DNA of 64,000 nt from Ruminococcus sp. (GTDB lineage Bacteria; Bacillota; Clostridia; Oscillospirales; Ruminococcaceae): NCBI GenBank assembly GCA_017525915.1, contig JAFXSC010000026.1:118702-182701 (forward strand). Direction: 5' to 3'. The position numbers were made by a program, and so were the translations under genes. The notes below the pieces were generated by a model. The model worked only from the letters and a program-made list of their open reading frames with translations, did no database searches and was not told where the DNA came from. Within the stretch, counting starts at the first letter, position 1. Every line of letters begins with the position of its first letter. Positions 1-9,556 of this stretch are shown one piece after another.

Positions 1-144
1 AGCGCCGTGGGCGAAGCTTTTTTTCAGTTCTGAATGGGAGTTAATGAATATCTCGACAGCCGATATACCGTTCACAGCAAGCTCATAAAGGCATTCCTCG
101 AGAGGCTTCGGGTAAAGACAGGCTGTTGATACTCCGGCTATCAT
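1..144 (-). CDS. Sugar-phosphate isomerase/epimerase-like protein, N-terminal part only
   Basis: Only the first 48 codons lie in the window; the rest runs off the left edge. The start MIAGVSTACLYPKPLEECLY followed by GISAVEIFIN resembles the first beta-alpha unit of xylose-isomerase-like TIM barrels (AP endonuclease 2 / sugar-phosphate isomerase family), in which the early Glu of the VEIF strand lies near the metal site. The ATG has a GAAGGGAG ribosome site just upstream and a good promoter at 169-197. Substrate cannot be told from this fragment. Confidence 0.6.
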   Translation of the reverse strand, partial: MIAGVSTACLYPKPLEECLYELAVNGISAVEIFINSHSELKKSFAHGA

Positions 145-168
145 ATTCTCACTCCCTTCGTTTTTTCT

Positions 169-197
169 ATTGTAACATATTTCTGCAAAAATAGCAA
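169..197 (-). promoter_or_regulatory. Sigma-A promoter for the truncated isomerase-like gene
   Basis: On the minus strand: TTGCTA, 17-bp spacer, TACAAT, about 25 bp before the ATG at 144. Confidence 0.7.
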
Positions 198-289
198 GTA
201 GTAGTTTGTGTACAGCAGCAAAAGCTCCGCATAAATCAGAAACGGGCAGGCTGATGCAGGCATTGCTCCACAAAAATAGTAAGACAGAC

Positions 290-314
290 AAAAAAGCTCC
301 CCTTTGAGGGGAGC
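290..314 (-). terminator. Intrinsic terminator of carB
   Basis: Seven-bp stem GCTCCCC/GGGGAGC with a 5-nt loop, followed on the minus strand by six T. It sits just after the carB stop codon. Confidence 0.85.
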
Positions 315-322
315 TTCTGGTA

Positions 323-3300
323 TTACTTGATATCGCCGTGGTGAGCCTGAAGTGACTTGACGCCGAAGTGCTTGTTGTCGCGGTGAGCCTTGATACCCTC
401 TGCGCTTGCCTTAGCGGCAGCCATAGTAGTGATATAGGGAACGCGGTGCTTGATAGCAGCCTTGCGGATATAGCTGTCATCGTGGACGCTGGTCTTGCCG
501 GCAGGGGTATTGATAATGAGCTGTATCTCGCCGTTTGCAATCTCGTCTGCGATGTTGGGACGTCCCTCGTAGATCTTGAAGATCTTCTTGCAGGGGATGC
601 CTTCTTCCTTTATCATCTCGTAGCTCTTGCCTGTTGCGAGGATATTGAAGCCGAGGTCACTGAAAGCGTGAGCGATGTCGAGCAGCTCAGCCTTATCCCT
701 GTCGCAAACGCTGAGGAGAACTGTTCCGCCGTCGGGAAGCCTTGTCTGAGTAGCCTCCTGAGCCTTGTAGTAAGCCTCTCCGAAGGTAGGAGCGATACCG
801 AGAACTTCGCCGGTTGAACGCATCTCAGGTCCGAGAACAGGGTCAACCTCCTGGAACATATTGAACGGGAATACAGCCTCCTTGACGCCGTAGTGGTTTA
901 TCTGACGGTCGCGGAGCTCCGGAACCGGTGAAGGTCTTCCGGTGAGCGATGAGGTGATTATATCGGTAGCGATCTTTACCATATTGATGTCGCAGACCTT
1001 TGAAACGAGCGGAACTGTACGCGATGCACGGGGATTAGCCTCGAGAACGTAAACCGTATCGCCCTCGATAGCGTACTGCATATTCATAAGACCGCATACG
1101 TTCATCTCAACTGCTATCTTCTTGGTGTACTCCTTGATAGTAGCGACCTGCTTGTCGGTGAGGTTCATGGAGGGCAGGATGCAAGCGGAGTCGCCGGAGT
1201 GTACGCCTGCGAGCTCGATATGCTCCATAACAGCCGGAACGAAGCAGTGTGTGCCGTCGGAAATAGCGTCAGCCTCGCACTCGGTAGCGTGGTTGAGGAA
1301 GCGGTCGATGAGGATAGGTCTGTCGGGAGTTACGCCGACTGCGGCTTCCATATATACTCTCATCATGTCGTCGTCGTGAACTATCTCCATGCCGCGTCCG
1401 CCGAGAACGTAGGAAGGACGTACCATAACTGGGTAGCCGATGCGGTTTGCTATTTCAAGCGCTTCGTCAACGTTTACAGCCATGCCAGCCTCGGGCATCG
1501 GGATACCGAGCTTGTCCATCATAGCACGGAAGTGGTCACGGTCCTCGGCAAGGTCGATGGTCTCGGGAGTTGTACCGAGGATATTTACGCCGTACTTCTT
1601 GAGGTCACCCGCGAGGTTAAGGGGAGTCTGTCCGCCGAACTGTGCGATAACGCCGACCGGCTTCTCCTTGTCGTGGATAGCGAGAACGTCCTCGAGAGTA
1701 AGGGGCTCGAAATAGAGCTTGTCGGAGGTATCGTAGTCTGTGGATACTGTCTCCGGGTTGCAGTTTACGATAATGGACTCAAAGCCGAGCTTTTTGAGAG
1801 CGAGTGCAGCGTGAACGCAGCAGTAGTCGAACTCGATACCCTGACCGATACGGTTAGGACCGCCGCCGAGTATCATTATCTTGGGCTTGTCGGTATTTAC
1901 GGGGCTCTTGTCCTCGTCGAGGTGGTAGGTGGAGTAGTAGTAAGCCGCATTCTGGGTACCGCTTACATGAACGCCTTCCCATGCCTCCTTGATACCGAAG
2001 CCGATGCGGGCGTTGCGAATCTCCTCCTCTGTAACTTCGAGGAGAGAGCTGAGGTAGCGGTCTGAGAAGCCGTCGAGCTTAGCCTGTTTCAAGACGTTTT
2101 CAGCCGGAACAGAGCCCTTCATGGTGAGAAGCTGCTCCTCCTCGTCAACAAGCTCCTTCATCTGCTCGATGAAATACTTCTTTATCTTTGTGAGGTTGTG
2201 GAGCTCGTCAACAGTTGCGCCCTTGCGGAGAGCCTCATACATAACGAACTGTCTCTCGCTTGTGGGGAAACGGAGCTGTTCGAGGAGCTTTTCCTTTGAC
2301 ATCTCGTGGAAATTCTTGGCAAATCCGAGACCGTAGCGGTCCTTTTCGAGTGAGCGGATTGCTTTCTGGAAAGCCTCCTTGTAGGTCTTGCCGATGCTCA
2401 TTACCTCGCCGACAGCTCTCATCTGAGTGCCGAGCTTGTCCTCGGCGCCCTTGAACTTCTCGAAAGCCCAGCGTGCGAACTTGATAACGATGTAATCGCC
2501 GTCGGGATAATACTTATCGAGAGTGCCGTACTTTCCGCAGGGGATATCCTTCAGAGTAAGACCGCAGGCGAGCATAGCCGAAACGAGGGCTATCGGGAAG
2601 CCTGTTGCCTTTGAGGCAAGTGCGGAGGAACGTGAAGTTCTGGGGTTTATCTCAATAACAACGATGCGTCCTGTCTCGGGGTCGCGTGCGAACTGGCAGT
2701 TGCAGCCGCCGATGACCTGAATGGACTCTATGATACGGTAGGACATCTCCTGAAGTTCCTTCTGGACGTCCTCAGGGATAGTGAGCATAGGAGCGGAACA
2801 GAATGAGTCACCGGTATGAACGCCGATAGGGTCGATGTTCTCGATGAAGCAAACGGTTATCTTGTTGTTCTCAGCGTCGCGGACAACTTCGAGCTCGAGC
2901 TCCTCCCAGCCGAAGATGCACTCCTCAACGAGGACCTGTCCGACGAGGGAAGCCTGGAGACCTCTTGCACAAACGACCTTGAGCTCGTCAACGTTGTATA
3001 CCATGCCGCCGCCGGCACCGCCCATAGTGTAAGCAGGACGGAGAACTACCGGGTATTTGAGCTTTTCAGCAATCTTTACAGCCTCGTCAACGGAGTAAGC
3101 GACCTCGCTTCTGGGCATACCGATGCCGAGTTCTTTCATAGCGTTCTTGAATTCGATACGGTCCTCACCGCGCTCGATAGCGTCAACCTGAACGCCTATT
3201 ACCTGAACGTTGTATTCTTTGAGGACGCCAGCCTTGTCGAGTTCCGAACAGAGGTTAAGTCCGGACTGACCGCCAAGGTTAGGAAGGAGAGCGTCGGGAC

Positions 3301-3544
3301 GTTCCTTCTTTATAATCTGGGTAAGTCTTGAAAGGTTGAGCGGCTCGATGTAGGTGATATCAGCAACATCGGGATCCGTCATGATAGTTGCGGGGTTTGA
3401 ATTGACGAGAACTATTTCGTAGCCCAGTTGTCTGAGGGCTTTGCAGGCCTGAGTACCGGAGTAGTCAAACTCGCACGCCTGACCGATGATGATAGGTCCT
3501 GAACCGATTATCATTATCTTATTGATGTCCTGTCTTTTTGGCAT
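323..3544 (-). CDS. carB: Carbamoyl-phosphate synthase large subunit
   Basis: Catalyses ATP-dependent synthesis of carbamoyl phosphate from bicarbonate and ammonia supplied by the small subunit, feeding pyrimidine and arginine synthesis in the cytosol. The 1073-residue length is full size. Residues 1-400 form the first carboxyphosphate half, with the ATP-grasp loop RPAYTMGGAGGG near 169; the second half carries the matching loop RPSYVLGGRGME; the last ~140 residues form an MGS-like allosteric domain ending in the INTPAGK region. The start MPKRQDINKIMIIGSGP is canonical. It is a single-gene unit with its own promoter (3638-3666) and terminator. carA is not adjacent, so the small subunit must be encoded elsewhere. 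No PyrR or pyrimidine attenuator is obvious in the ~90-nt leader. Confidence 0.97.
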   Translation of the reverse strand: MPKRQDINKIMIIGSGPIIIGQACEFDYSGTQACKALRQLGYEIVLVNSNPATIMTDPDVADITYIEPLNLSRLTQIIKKERPDALLPNLGGQSGLNLCSELDKAGVLKEYNVQVIGVQVDAIERGEDRIEFKNAMKELGIGMPRSEVAYSVDEAVKIAEKLKYPVVLRPAYTMGGAGGGMVYNVDELKVVCARGLQASLVGQVLVEECIFGWEELELEVVRDAENNKITVCFIENIDPIGVHTGDSFCSAPMLTIPEDVQKELQEMSYRIIESIQVIGGCNCQFARDPETGRIVVIEINPRTSRSSALASKATGFPIALVSAMLACGLTLKDIPCGKYGTLDKYYPDGDYIVIKFARWAFEKFKGAEDKLGTQMRAVGEVMSIGKTYKEAFQKAIRSLEKDRYGLGFAKNFHEMSKEKLLEQLRFPTSERQFVMYEALRKGATVDELHNLTKIKKYFIEQMKELVDEEEQLLTMKGSVPAENVLKQAKLDGFSDRYLSSLLEVTEEEIRNARIGFGIKEAWEGVHVSGTQNAAYYYSTYHLDEDKSPVNTDKPKIMILGGGPNRIGQGIEFDYCCVHAALALKKLGFESIIVNCNPETVSTDYDTSDKLYFEPLTLEDVLAIHDKEKPVGVIAQFGGQTPLNLAGDLKKYGVNILGTTPETIDLAEDRDHFRAMMDKLGIPMPEAGMAVNVDEALEIANRIGYPVMVRPSYVLGGRGMEIVHDDDMMRVYMEAAVGVTPDRPILIDRFLNHATECEADAISDGTHCFVPAVMEHIELAGVHSGDSACILPSMNLTDKQVATIKEYTKKIAVEMNVCGLMNMQYAIEGDTVYVLEANPRASRTVPLVSKVCDINMVKIATDIITSSLTGRPSPVPELRDRQINHYGVKEAVFPFNMFQEVDPVLGPEMRSTGEVLGIAPTFGEAYYKAQEATQTRLPDGGTVLLSVCDRDKAELLDIAHAFSDLGFNILATGKSYEMIKEEGIPCKKIFKIYEGRPNIADEIANGEIQLIINTPAGKTSVHDDSYIRKAAIKHRVPYITTMAAAKASAEGIKAHRDNKHFGVKSLQAHHGDIK

Positions 3545-3637
3545 ACTTATCTCCCAACCCGTACCATCTCCGGGAAATGCCGGAAATACGCACGAAAATG
3601 TAATTTTGAAGCGTCATTGCACAACTTCTTACCTTAT

Positions 3638-3666
3638 ATTGTAACACATAATCATGAGAAATGCAA
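3638..3666 (-). promoter_or_regulatory. carB promoter
   Basis: Minus strand TTGCAT, 17 bp, TACAAT. The transcript would have a leader of about 90 nt before the carB ATG at 3544. Confidence 0.75.
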
Positions 3667-3937
3667 GAACTTTTTTGTGAGCGATACGGGCGGATACAAT
3701 TAGTAATCAGTGCATAGTGCAGGGACGCACAATGCGCTTCCGTAGTAAATACAAACGGCTGGGCGGCATCGTCACGCTGCTTCGCCGAACCAGAGGTCGG
3801 CTGGCATTGTTTTAACAGGCAGTACGGACGTTTAAATGTTCCCCCCTACAAGGTGATGTGCAGCCGGACGTTAAAATTGCGGCACGAACGTCAAAAGGCG
3901 TCCCAACAAGCTGACGGCTGACCAATTATAATCGCGC
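3667..3937. other. Intergenic region between carB and GH95, no gene seen
   Basis: About 270 bp with no plausible reading frame. It contains low-complexity intergenic text (around 3711-3745) similar in wording to the spacers near 16550 and 55570, but no full 50-bp double-hairpin element. Confidence 0.5.
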
Positions 3938-3966
3938 TTGCCAAAATCACAGAAGTATGCTATAAT
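3938..3966 (+). promoter_or_regulatory. Promoter of the GH95-GH26 operon
   Basis: TTGCCA, exactly 17 bp, TATAAT. The ATG of the GH95 gene lies 70 bp further on. Confidence 0.8.
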
Positions 3967-4016
3967 AATATGATAAGCCATAAACAATACGCAAATAATA
4001 TGATAAGCTGTAACCA
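3964..4016 (+). repeat. Direct repeat just after the -10 box, possible operator
   Basis: Two copies of a 23-bp sequence beginning AATAATATGATAAGC (3964-3986 and 3994-4016), with a 30-bp period, i.e. about three helical turns. Position over the transcription start suggests a regulator site for the glycosidase operon; no regulator gene is adjacent. Confidence 0.5.
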
Positions 4017-4035
4017 AACCATAAGGAGATAGTGA

Positions 4036-6354
4036 ATGAATACTGAAACATTACTTGAATATGACGCTCCGGCAGAAGACTTCAACGAGGCTCTTCCAGT
4101 CGGAAACGGCAGGATAGGCGGCATGGTCTACGGCAGAGCTGCCGATGAACTCATAGGTCTGAACGAGGATTCCGTATGGTCCGGCGGTCTCCGCCACAGG
4201 ATAAACCCCGACGCCCGCGAGGGTCTTGCCGAGGTCAGGGCTCTGCTTGCTGAGGGAAGGATACCCGAAGCCGAAAAGACAGCGTTCGAGAAAATGCAGG
4301 GCGTTCCGGAGAATATGCGCCGCTATATGCCACTCGGTGACCTTCATATCAATATGGAGCTTGGCGGCAAGGCAAGAGATCTCCGCCGTACGCTCGACCT
4401 GTCCGAGGCTGTTGCCGGAACTACATTCACAGTGGGCGATGTCCGCTATACAAGGAATGTCTTTGTATCAGCGCCCGATGAGGTAATGGTGATAAGGATA
4501 AGCGGAAGCGCTTCCGGAAGCGTTACACTATCCTGCGATATAGACGGCAGAGAGGACTACTACGACGACAACCGTCCCTGTGCCCCGAATATGCTCCTTT
4601 ACACAGGCGGTACCGGCAGCCGTGACGGCATCTTCTTTGCAGCCTGCCTCGGTGCATCAGCTCAGGGCGGCACCGTCCGCACCCTTGGCGGCAGGCTTTG
4701 TGTAAGCGGTGCTGATGAAGTCCTGCTCGTGCTCTCGGTGAGAACGAGCTTCTATGGGGATAATTATGAGCGTTCGGCAGTAACTGATGTGGAAATGGCT
4801 CTGCGTTCGCATTACGATGAGCTCTATACTCGCCATGTCTGCGACTACAAGGAGCTTTTCGACCGCGTTGAGTTCTCCCTTGAGGACAACAGCTCTACCG
4901 ACCTCACAAAGCTCACCACCGACAGGCGCATCGACCGTCTGAAGGGCGACGAGCTCGACAATAAGGAGTGCAAGCGTCTTATCAACGACAACAAGCTCAT
5001 GGAGCTCTATTTCAATTTCAGCAGATACCTCATGATATCCGCGAGCCGTCCCGGTACACAGCCGATGAACCGTCAGGGCATATGGAACAGCGAGATGCTC
5101 CCTCCGTGGGGAAGCCGCTATCCCGTGAATATCAATACCGAGATGAACTACTGGCCTGCCGAGGTCTGTGCCCTCCCGGAGTGTCACCTTCCCCTTTTCG
5201 ACCTCCTCGAACGCATCTGCGAGAATGGAAGAAAGACCGCGAAGGAGATGTACGGCATAGACAAAGGCTTCGTGTGCCACCACAATACCGATATATGGGG
5301 AGATACCGCACCGCAGGACAAATATGTCCCCTCTACGCTCTGGCCGACCGGCGGAGCATGGCTCGCGCTGCATATCTTCGAGCATTACGAATATACCCTC
5401 GACAGGGAATTCCTTGCCGATAAGTACCATATATTAAAAGAAGCGGCAGAGTTCTTCACCGGCTTCCTCATTGAGGACAGCGAGGGAAGGCTTGTCACAA
5501 GCCCCTCTGTTTCGCCGGAGAACACCTACCTCACAGCTGACGGCGTGAAGGGCTGCCTCTGCATGGGACCCTCTATGGACTCCCAGATAATAACCGTGCT
5601 GTTCAACGATGTCATAAAGGCTTCGGATATACTAGGAAGGGATAAGGAGTTTGCCTCAAAGCTAGCAAAGCTGCTGGAAAAGCTCCCCCAGCCCGAGATA
5701 GGCAAGTACGGTCAGATAAAGGAATGGGCTGTTGACTACGACGAGGTCGAGGTCGGACACAGGCACGTTTCCCAGCTCTTTGCGCTCCACCCGGCAGACC
5801 TCATAACTCCCCACAGGACACCAAAGCTTGCAGATGCGGCAAGGGCTACGCTCGTCCGCAGACTTATCCACGGCGGCGGCCATACCGGCTGGAGCTGTGC
5901 ATGGATAAGCAATATGTGGGCAAGGCTCTATGACGGCAGAATGGTCTATGAGAACCTGAAAAGGATGCTCTCGACCTCGACTGCACCGAATATGCTCGAT
6001 ACCTACCCACCCTTCCAGATAGACGGAAACTTCGGCGCTGCGAACGCGATAGCGGAGGCTCTTCTTCAGAGCTGCGGCGGTGAGATAAATCTCCTTCCGG
6101 CTCTCCCCGATGAGTGGAGCACAGGTCATATCCGCGGTCTCCGTGCAAAGGGCGGCTTCGGCGTGGATATGGAGTGGAAGGACGGAAAGCTCACAGGTGC
6201 TGTTATAACCTCAGACCACGGCGGGGAGTGTCATCTCCGCGCAAACTGCGTGGTAAGCGTGAGCTGCGGCGGAGCAACGGTCGGCTCGCGCATCGAGGAC
6301 GGCGTTGTGATATTCCCGACAGAAGCCGGAAGAAAGTATCAGGTAAAGCCATGA
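4036..6354 (+). CDS. Glycoside hydrolase family 95 (alpha-L-fucosidase / alpha-L-galactosidase type)
   Basis: A 772-residue enzyme covering the whole GH95 fold: N-terminal beta-sandwich beginning EALPVGNGRIGGMVYG with LNEDSVWSGG, then the (alpha/alpha)6 catalytic barrel. GH95 uses a Glu general acid and an Asn-activated water. By motif these are E495 in SVSPEN, N365 and N367 in NINTEMNYWPAE, and D663 in DGNFG; all are present. There is no signal peptide, so it should act inside the cell on imported oligosaccharides, as part of xyloglucan, galactoglucomannan or glycan breakdown. Whether it prefers L-fucose or L-galactose is not settled by the sequence. An AAGGAGAT site precedes the ATG, and its stop overlaps the next start (ATGA), so it is translationally coupled to the GH26 gene. 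Confidence 0.92.
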   Translation: MNTETLLEYDAPAEDFNEALPVGNGRIGGMVYGRAADELIGLNEDSVWSGGLRHRINPDAREGLAEVRALLAEGRIPEAEKTAFEKMQGVPENMRRYMPLGDLHINMELGGKARDLRRTLDLSEAVAGTTFTVGDVRYTRNVFVSAPDEVMVIRISGSASGSVTLSCDIDGREDYYDDNRPCAPNMLLYTGGTGSRDGIFFAACLGASAQGGTVRTLGGRLCVSGADEVLLVLSVRTSFYGDNYERSAVTDVEMALRSHYDELYTRHVCDYKELFDRVEFSLEDNSSTDLTKLTTDRRIDRLKGDELDNKECKRLINDNKLMELYFNFSRYLMISASRPGTQPMNRQGIWNSEMLPPWGSRYPVNINTEMNYWPAEVCALPECHLPLFDLLERICENGRKTAKEMYGIDKGFVCHHNTDIWGDTAPQDKYVPSTLWPTGGAWLALHIFEHYEYTLDREFLADKYHILKEAAEFFTGFLIEDSEGRLVTSPSVSPENTYLTADGVKGCLCMGPSMDSQIITVLFNDVIKASDILGRDKEFASKLAKLLEKLPQPEIGKYGQIKEWAVDYDEVEVGHRHVSQLFALHPADLITPHRTPKLADAARATLVRRLIHGGGHTGWSCAWISNMWARLYDGRMVYENLKRMLSTSTAPNMLDTYPPFQIDGNFGAANAIAEALLQSCGGEINLLPALPDEWSTGHIRGLRAKGGFGVDMEWKDGKLTGAVITSDHGGECHLRANCVVSVSCGGATVGSRIEDGVVIFPTEAGRKYQVKP

Positions 6355-7967
6355 GGGAGCATCTGAGAAAGGGTCTGTGCCTTCTGACAGCGGCAGTTAC
6401 AGCCGCAGTACCGGTTTCCTGCGGAAAGAAGAAGACTTCCACGTCTGAGCCTCCCGTGCAGATAGCCGAAACTGAGGAGGTCACGACAGTTCCCCCGACG
6501 GCGGCTCCGCCTTCGGAGACATATCCGGAGTATCCCGTTTCATTCCCGAAGATAGAGGAAAAGGATACCGGCAACCTCTATGAGGCTGAAAATGCAACTC
6601 TGCGCGGTCAGCTCACAAGGGAATACGATAAGGACAATTACAGCGGCGAGGGCTATATCACGGGCTTCGGCAGCAGCGGCAGTTCAAGCGTTACCTTCGG
6701 CGTCGAGACCCCGACCAATCAGCATTATGACCTGTCGTTCAGCATAGCATCAGGCAGGAAGGTGGACTGTCTCGTCAGCATAAACGGCAGTCCTCTTACG
6801 GCATTCAAGACCACATCGGACGGCAAATTCACGCAGATAACGATCCATGGCGTTTTCCTAACGAAGGGACACTCCGATATTGAGCTCCGTCCGCAGAACG
6901 GCAATATCTGTCTGGACTACCTCAAGCTCGAAAACAGTGATACGCTCGGCAAACTTGGATATGAGGCGGACGGCGGACTTTCCAACAGGGAAGCCGGCGA
7001 CTCAGCAAAGGCGCTCATGAAGTTCCTTGCGGACAGCTACGGGAAGTATATCATCACAGGGCAGTATGCTGCGGACAATGACAATTCCGAGCTCGACACC
7101 ATTTACAGCGTAACGGGAAAGTATCCGGTCATAAGGTTCGCGGATTTCAGCGTACCGAAGGGCTCCTACGACGAGAGCTTCAGGCGTGTTGATGCCTGCG
7201 AGGAGTGGTACAGGAACGGCGGTATCGTCGGTGTATCGTGGTACTGGCAGAGTCCCTCCGAGAAAAGCTCGGTATATGCGGACGAAAGCGACTTCGTGCT
7301 TGCAGATGCGGTGACGGATACCGATATAGCGTCCCTCGATCAGGAGGAGATACGCGGACTTTACGGCGAGGGAAAGATCACGCGCCAGACATACAGTCTT
7401 ATCCTCGACATAGACAATATGGCAGGTCAGCTCACACAGCTCAGGAGCAAGGGTGTTCCCGTGCTCTGGAGACCCCTTCCCGAAGGAAGCGGCAGCTGGT
7501 ACTGGTGGGGAGCTTCCGGCAGCAAGGCTTACAAATGGCTCTGGCAGCTCATGTACGAGCGCTTTACAGGATATTTCGGGCTCGACAATCTCATATGGAT
7601 ATGGAACGGTCAGAGTAAGGACACTCTTGTTGACAGCTCGACATATGATATAGCGGCAGCAGACCTCTATTTCAAGGGCGAGAGGGACTACGGCGACCGT
7701 TTCTATGAGAGCTTTGCAGGCTTGCAGAAACTTGTGGGGAAGGATAAGCTCATAGCCATAAGCGAATGCGGAAGTGTACCCGATGCGGACAGTTCCTTCC
7801 GTGACAACTCGGTGTGGTCGTTCTTCGCACTCTGGCACGGCGACTGTGTTGAGGACGGAAACGGCGGATATTCCGACAAGAACACGAGCAGACAGGCGCT
7901 TATAAGGCTGTACAATTCAGCCGGAGCACTCACCCTCGACAAGTATAAGGAACTTAGTAAGCAGTGA
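6351..7967 (+). CDS. GH26 beta-mannanase-like lipoprotein with a CBM35-like module
   Basis: A 538-residue protein starting at the ATG that overlaps the GH95 stop. The lipobox VPVSC at residue ~24 predicts a membrane-anchored lipoprotein. A Pro/Thr-rich linker leads to a CBM35-like beta-sandwich (about 74-198, starting GNLYEAENA), then a GH26 barrel (about 218-535). The two catalytic Glu appear retained: acid/base E378 in WRPLPEGSG and nucleophile E472 in AISECG. Two usually conserved His positions are changed: the residue before the acid/base is Pro377 (family RPLHE) and WHW is W297-Y298-W299. It may therefore have altered specificity or reduced activity. Likely cuts mannan-type backbones at the cell surface while GH95 trims imported side chains. 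Confidence 0.88.
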   Translation: MREHLRKGLCLLTAAVTAAVPVSCGKKKTSTSEPPVQIAETEEVTTVPPTAAPPSETYPEYPVSFPKIEEKDTGNLYEAENATLRGQLTREYDKDNYSGEGYITGFGSSGSSSVTFGVETPTNQHYDLSFSIASGRKVDCLVSINGSPLTAFKTTSDGKFTQITIHGVFLTKGHSDIELRPQNGNICLDYLKLENSDTLGKLGYEADGGLSNREAGDSAKALMKFLADSYGKYIITGQYAADNDNSELDTIYSVTGKYPVIRFADFSVPKGSYDESFRRVDACEEWYRNGGIVGVSWYWQSPSEKSSVYADESDFVLADAVTDTDIASLDQEEIRGLYGEGKITRQTYSLILDIDNMAGQLTQLRSKGVPVLWRPLPEGSGSWYWWGASGSKAYKWLWQLMYERFTGYFGLDNLIWIWNGQSKDTLVDSSTYDIAAADLYFKGERDYGDRFYESFAGLQKLVGKDKLIAISECGSVPDADSSFRDNSVWSFFALWHGDCVEDGNGGYSDKNTSRQALIRLYNSAGALTLDKYKELSKQ

Positions 7968-7975
7968 TTATTTGT

Positions 7976-8025
7976 GGTGTCCGCTGACGCGGACAGATCT
8001 AAATATTATCGCCGAAGGCGATACC
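7976..8025 (+). repeat. Interspersed 50-bp double-hairpin element, copy A
   Basis: Begins GGTGTCC and ends GATACC. Hairpin 1 is GTCCGC-TGAC-GCGGAC, then an A/T-rich spacer with AAATATTA, then hairpin 2 TATCGCC-GAA-GGCGATA. The following text AACTTTCAATTCTCAACTCT is also found beside copy C. Confidence 0.75.
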
Positions 8026-8108
8026 TTAACTTTCAATTCTCAACTCTCAACTCAAAATAACTAAGCACTAATCACTTATTATGAATTAGAGAAAAGGGGT
8101 GGCAAATC

Positions 8109-9425
8109 ATGCCGTTCAATGAGATAAAGCTCAGAAGACCGATATCTGAAGCTCAGCAGCAGCTCACGGATAAGCTTCTCCGCGAGGTCGGCGACAAAAA
8201 ATACAGCGCCGTCAGCTTCAAGCTGCACGAGGTCCTTGTGACCACACCATTCTCGGATATCAGCGATATCTTCACCCTTATGGAGGAAGATTTCAAAGCC
8301 CTCGGCAAAAAACAGCGCGGCACTTTCGCGGAGCTGAGGTCAAGGTCTGAGGCAGCTGCACTCAAAAAATACGAGATAAGGGTAAGGGTAAGCCTCGGGA
8401 AGATATACGATATCCTCGCTAAGACCGCAGGGCTCTCGGACGAGGAAAAGAACTCCCTCATGGAGCTTGAATGCCGCCTTGTCGAGAAGTATTCCGTGCC
8501 GCGTGAATGCGTGAAGCAGCTCTACCGCAGGGCAAAAAGCGCCGACAAGCGCGTTATAGTTGCGGCGGAGTCGATATATCCGACCGATACTGTGAAGGCA
8601 ATCCTCGAAAACTGCGGCTACGGTTCGTATGACGGACTCACTGTCACATCTGAGATGAAGGACCCCACCGGCGAGAGCTATTATCCTGATGTCCTCGAAA
8701 AAGCCGGTGTCAAGCCGGACAGGCTCCTGCATATAGGCGGAGACGTTGCCTTTGATATAGAGCTCCCTATCGTCAGGGGCTCGAAGGCTCTGCTCATCGC
8801 CTCCCCTGCCGCCCTCATGGATAAGTCCGGAAGGGTAAGGGCTTACTGCGAGGAGAACGATATCTTCAGGTACGGCGGCCCGGAGCGTTTTGCGCTGCGG
8901 TGTGCCTTTGGACTATATTCGCTCTATGGCTTTGACATTCCGCAGAACAAGACCGCTCTCAGCGACTTCTGCGGAGATGAGTACATGATGGGCTTCCTCA
9001 CTCTTGGTGCGCTGAGCCTTGTACCCGGTCACGACCCCGGAAAAGAGCCCGGAAGGTCAGTTCTTGCCGCGCTTGAAAAGAATGAGAAGTGCTGTGCCGG
9101 AAGGGACGACTTCATTGCGATGTATGAGGAATATTTCGGCGATATCAGCGAGAGCTCCGGCAGGGAAGCCTGTGAGGTGCCGCTGGATTTTGTCGTGAAG
9201 TGCTGCACCTCAGCCGACAGAAAATTCCTTGAGGAGCATATTTCCGCGAAGGTCTTCAAAAAATGGAGCAGCTCCGTAAAGGATCCGGAAATAGCCATAA
9301 ATACAGGCATCAAGCCAAAACAGAACGCTGCTTCGCGGCTTGCCGACAAAATGTTCCCTCCGGGGACAAAGGTCCGCAGCATAACCGACAGCATTCTTGC
9401 AAAGGGGCATAAGAAGCTCCGCTGA
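8109..9425 (+). CDS. HAD-superfamily-like protein with a degenerate active site
   Basis: A 438-residue soluble protein resembling the HAD-like proteins of the COG5610 type. The usual motif I, of the form SFDxFDTL, reads SFKLHEVLV (residues ~36-44), so the nucleophilic Asp is Lys and the general acid Asp is Glu. Motif II is reduced to VAAES. The motif III region [10 protein letters not shown] and the motif IV region HIGGDVAFD remain recognisable. This pattern suggests a pseudo-enzyme with a binding or structural role. The C-terminal ~200 residues match nothing I recognise. RBS AAAAGGGGTGG precedes the ATG. Copy A of the 50-bp repeat separates it from the GH26 gene; its promoter is unclear. Confidence 0.6.
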   Translation: MPFNEIKLRRPISEAQQQLTDKLLREVGDKKYSAVSFKLHEVLVTTPFSDISDIFTLMEEDFKALGKKQRGTFAELRSRSEAAALKKYEIRVRVSLGKIYDILAKTAGLSDEEKNSLMELECRLVEKYSVPRECVKQLYRRAKSADKRVIVAAESIYPTDTVKAILENCGYGSYDGLTVTSEMKDPTGESYYPDVLEKAGVKPDRLLHIGGDVAFDIELPIVRGSKALLIASPAALMDKSGRVRAYCEENDIFRYGGPERFALRCAFGLYSLYGFDIPQNKTALSDFCGDEYMMGFLTLGALSLVPGHDPGKEPGRSVLAALEKNEKCCAGRDDFIAMYEEYFGDISESSGREACEVPLDFVVKCCTSADRKFLEEHISAKVFKKWSSSVKDPEIAINTGIKPKQNAASRLADKMFPPGTKVRSITDSILAKGHKKLR

Positions 9426-9477
9426 CCGGTTTCATCATTTCTCACGCCTTATCCGGAAAAAGTTACATAATTATCCG

Positions 9478-9506
9478 TTGCACCGCCTGTTCCGCTGTGA
9501 TATCAT
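9478..9506 (+). promoter_or_regulatory. spo0A promoter
   Basis: TTGCAC, 17 bp, TATCAT. It lies 51 bp before the chosen ATG and shows that the longer reading frame starting at 9497 cannot be the translated one. Confidence 0.65.
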
Positions 9507-9556
9507 ATTATACGGACGTCTTGAAGACGCATGAAAAATATGGAGGTCAAAACAGT

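Noticed and set aside
1199-2065. 288-codon open frame on the plus strand inside carB
   Set aside because: Fully antisense to a complete conserved gene, no ribosome site, composition explained by codon bias.
7002-7838. 278-codon frame antisense to the GH26 gene
   Set aside because: Shadow of a clear glycoside hydrolase; no start signal or recognisable protein.
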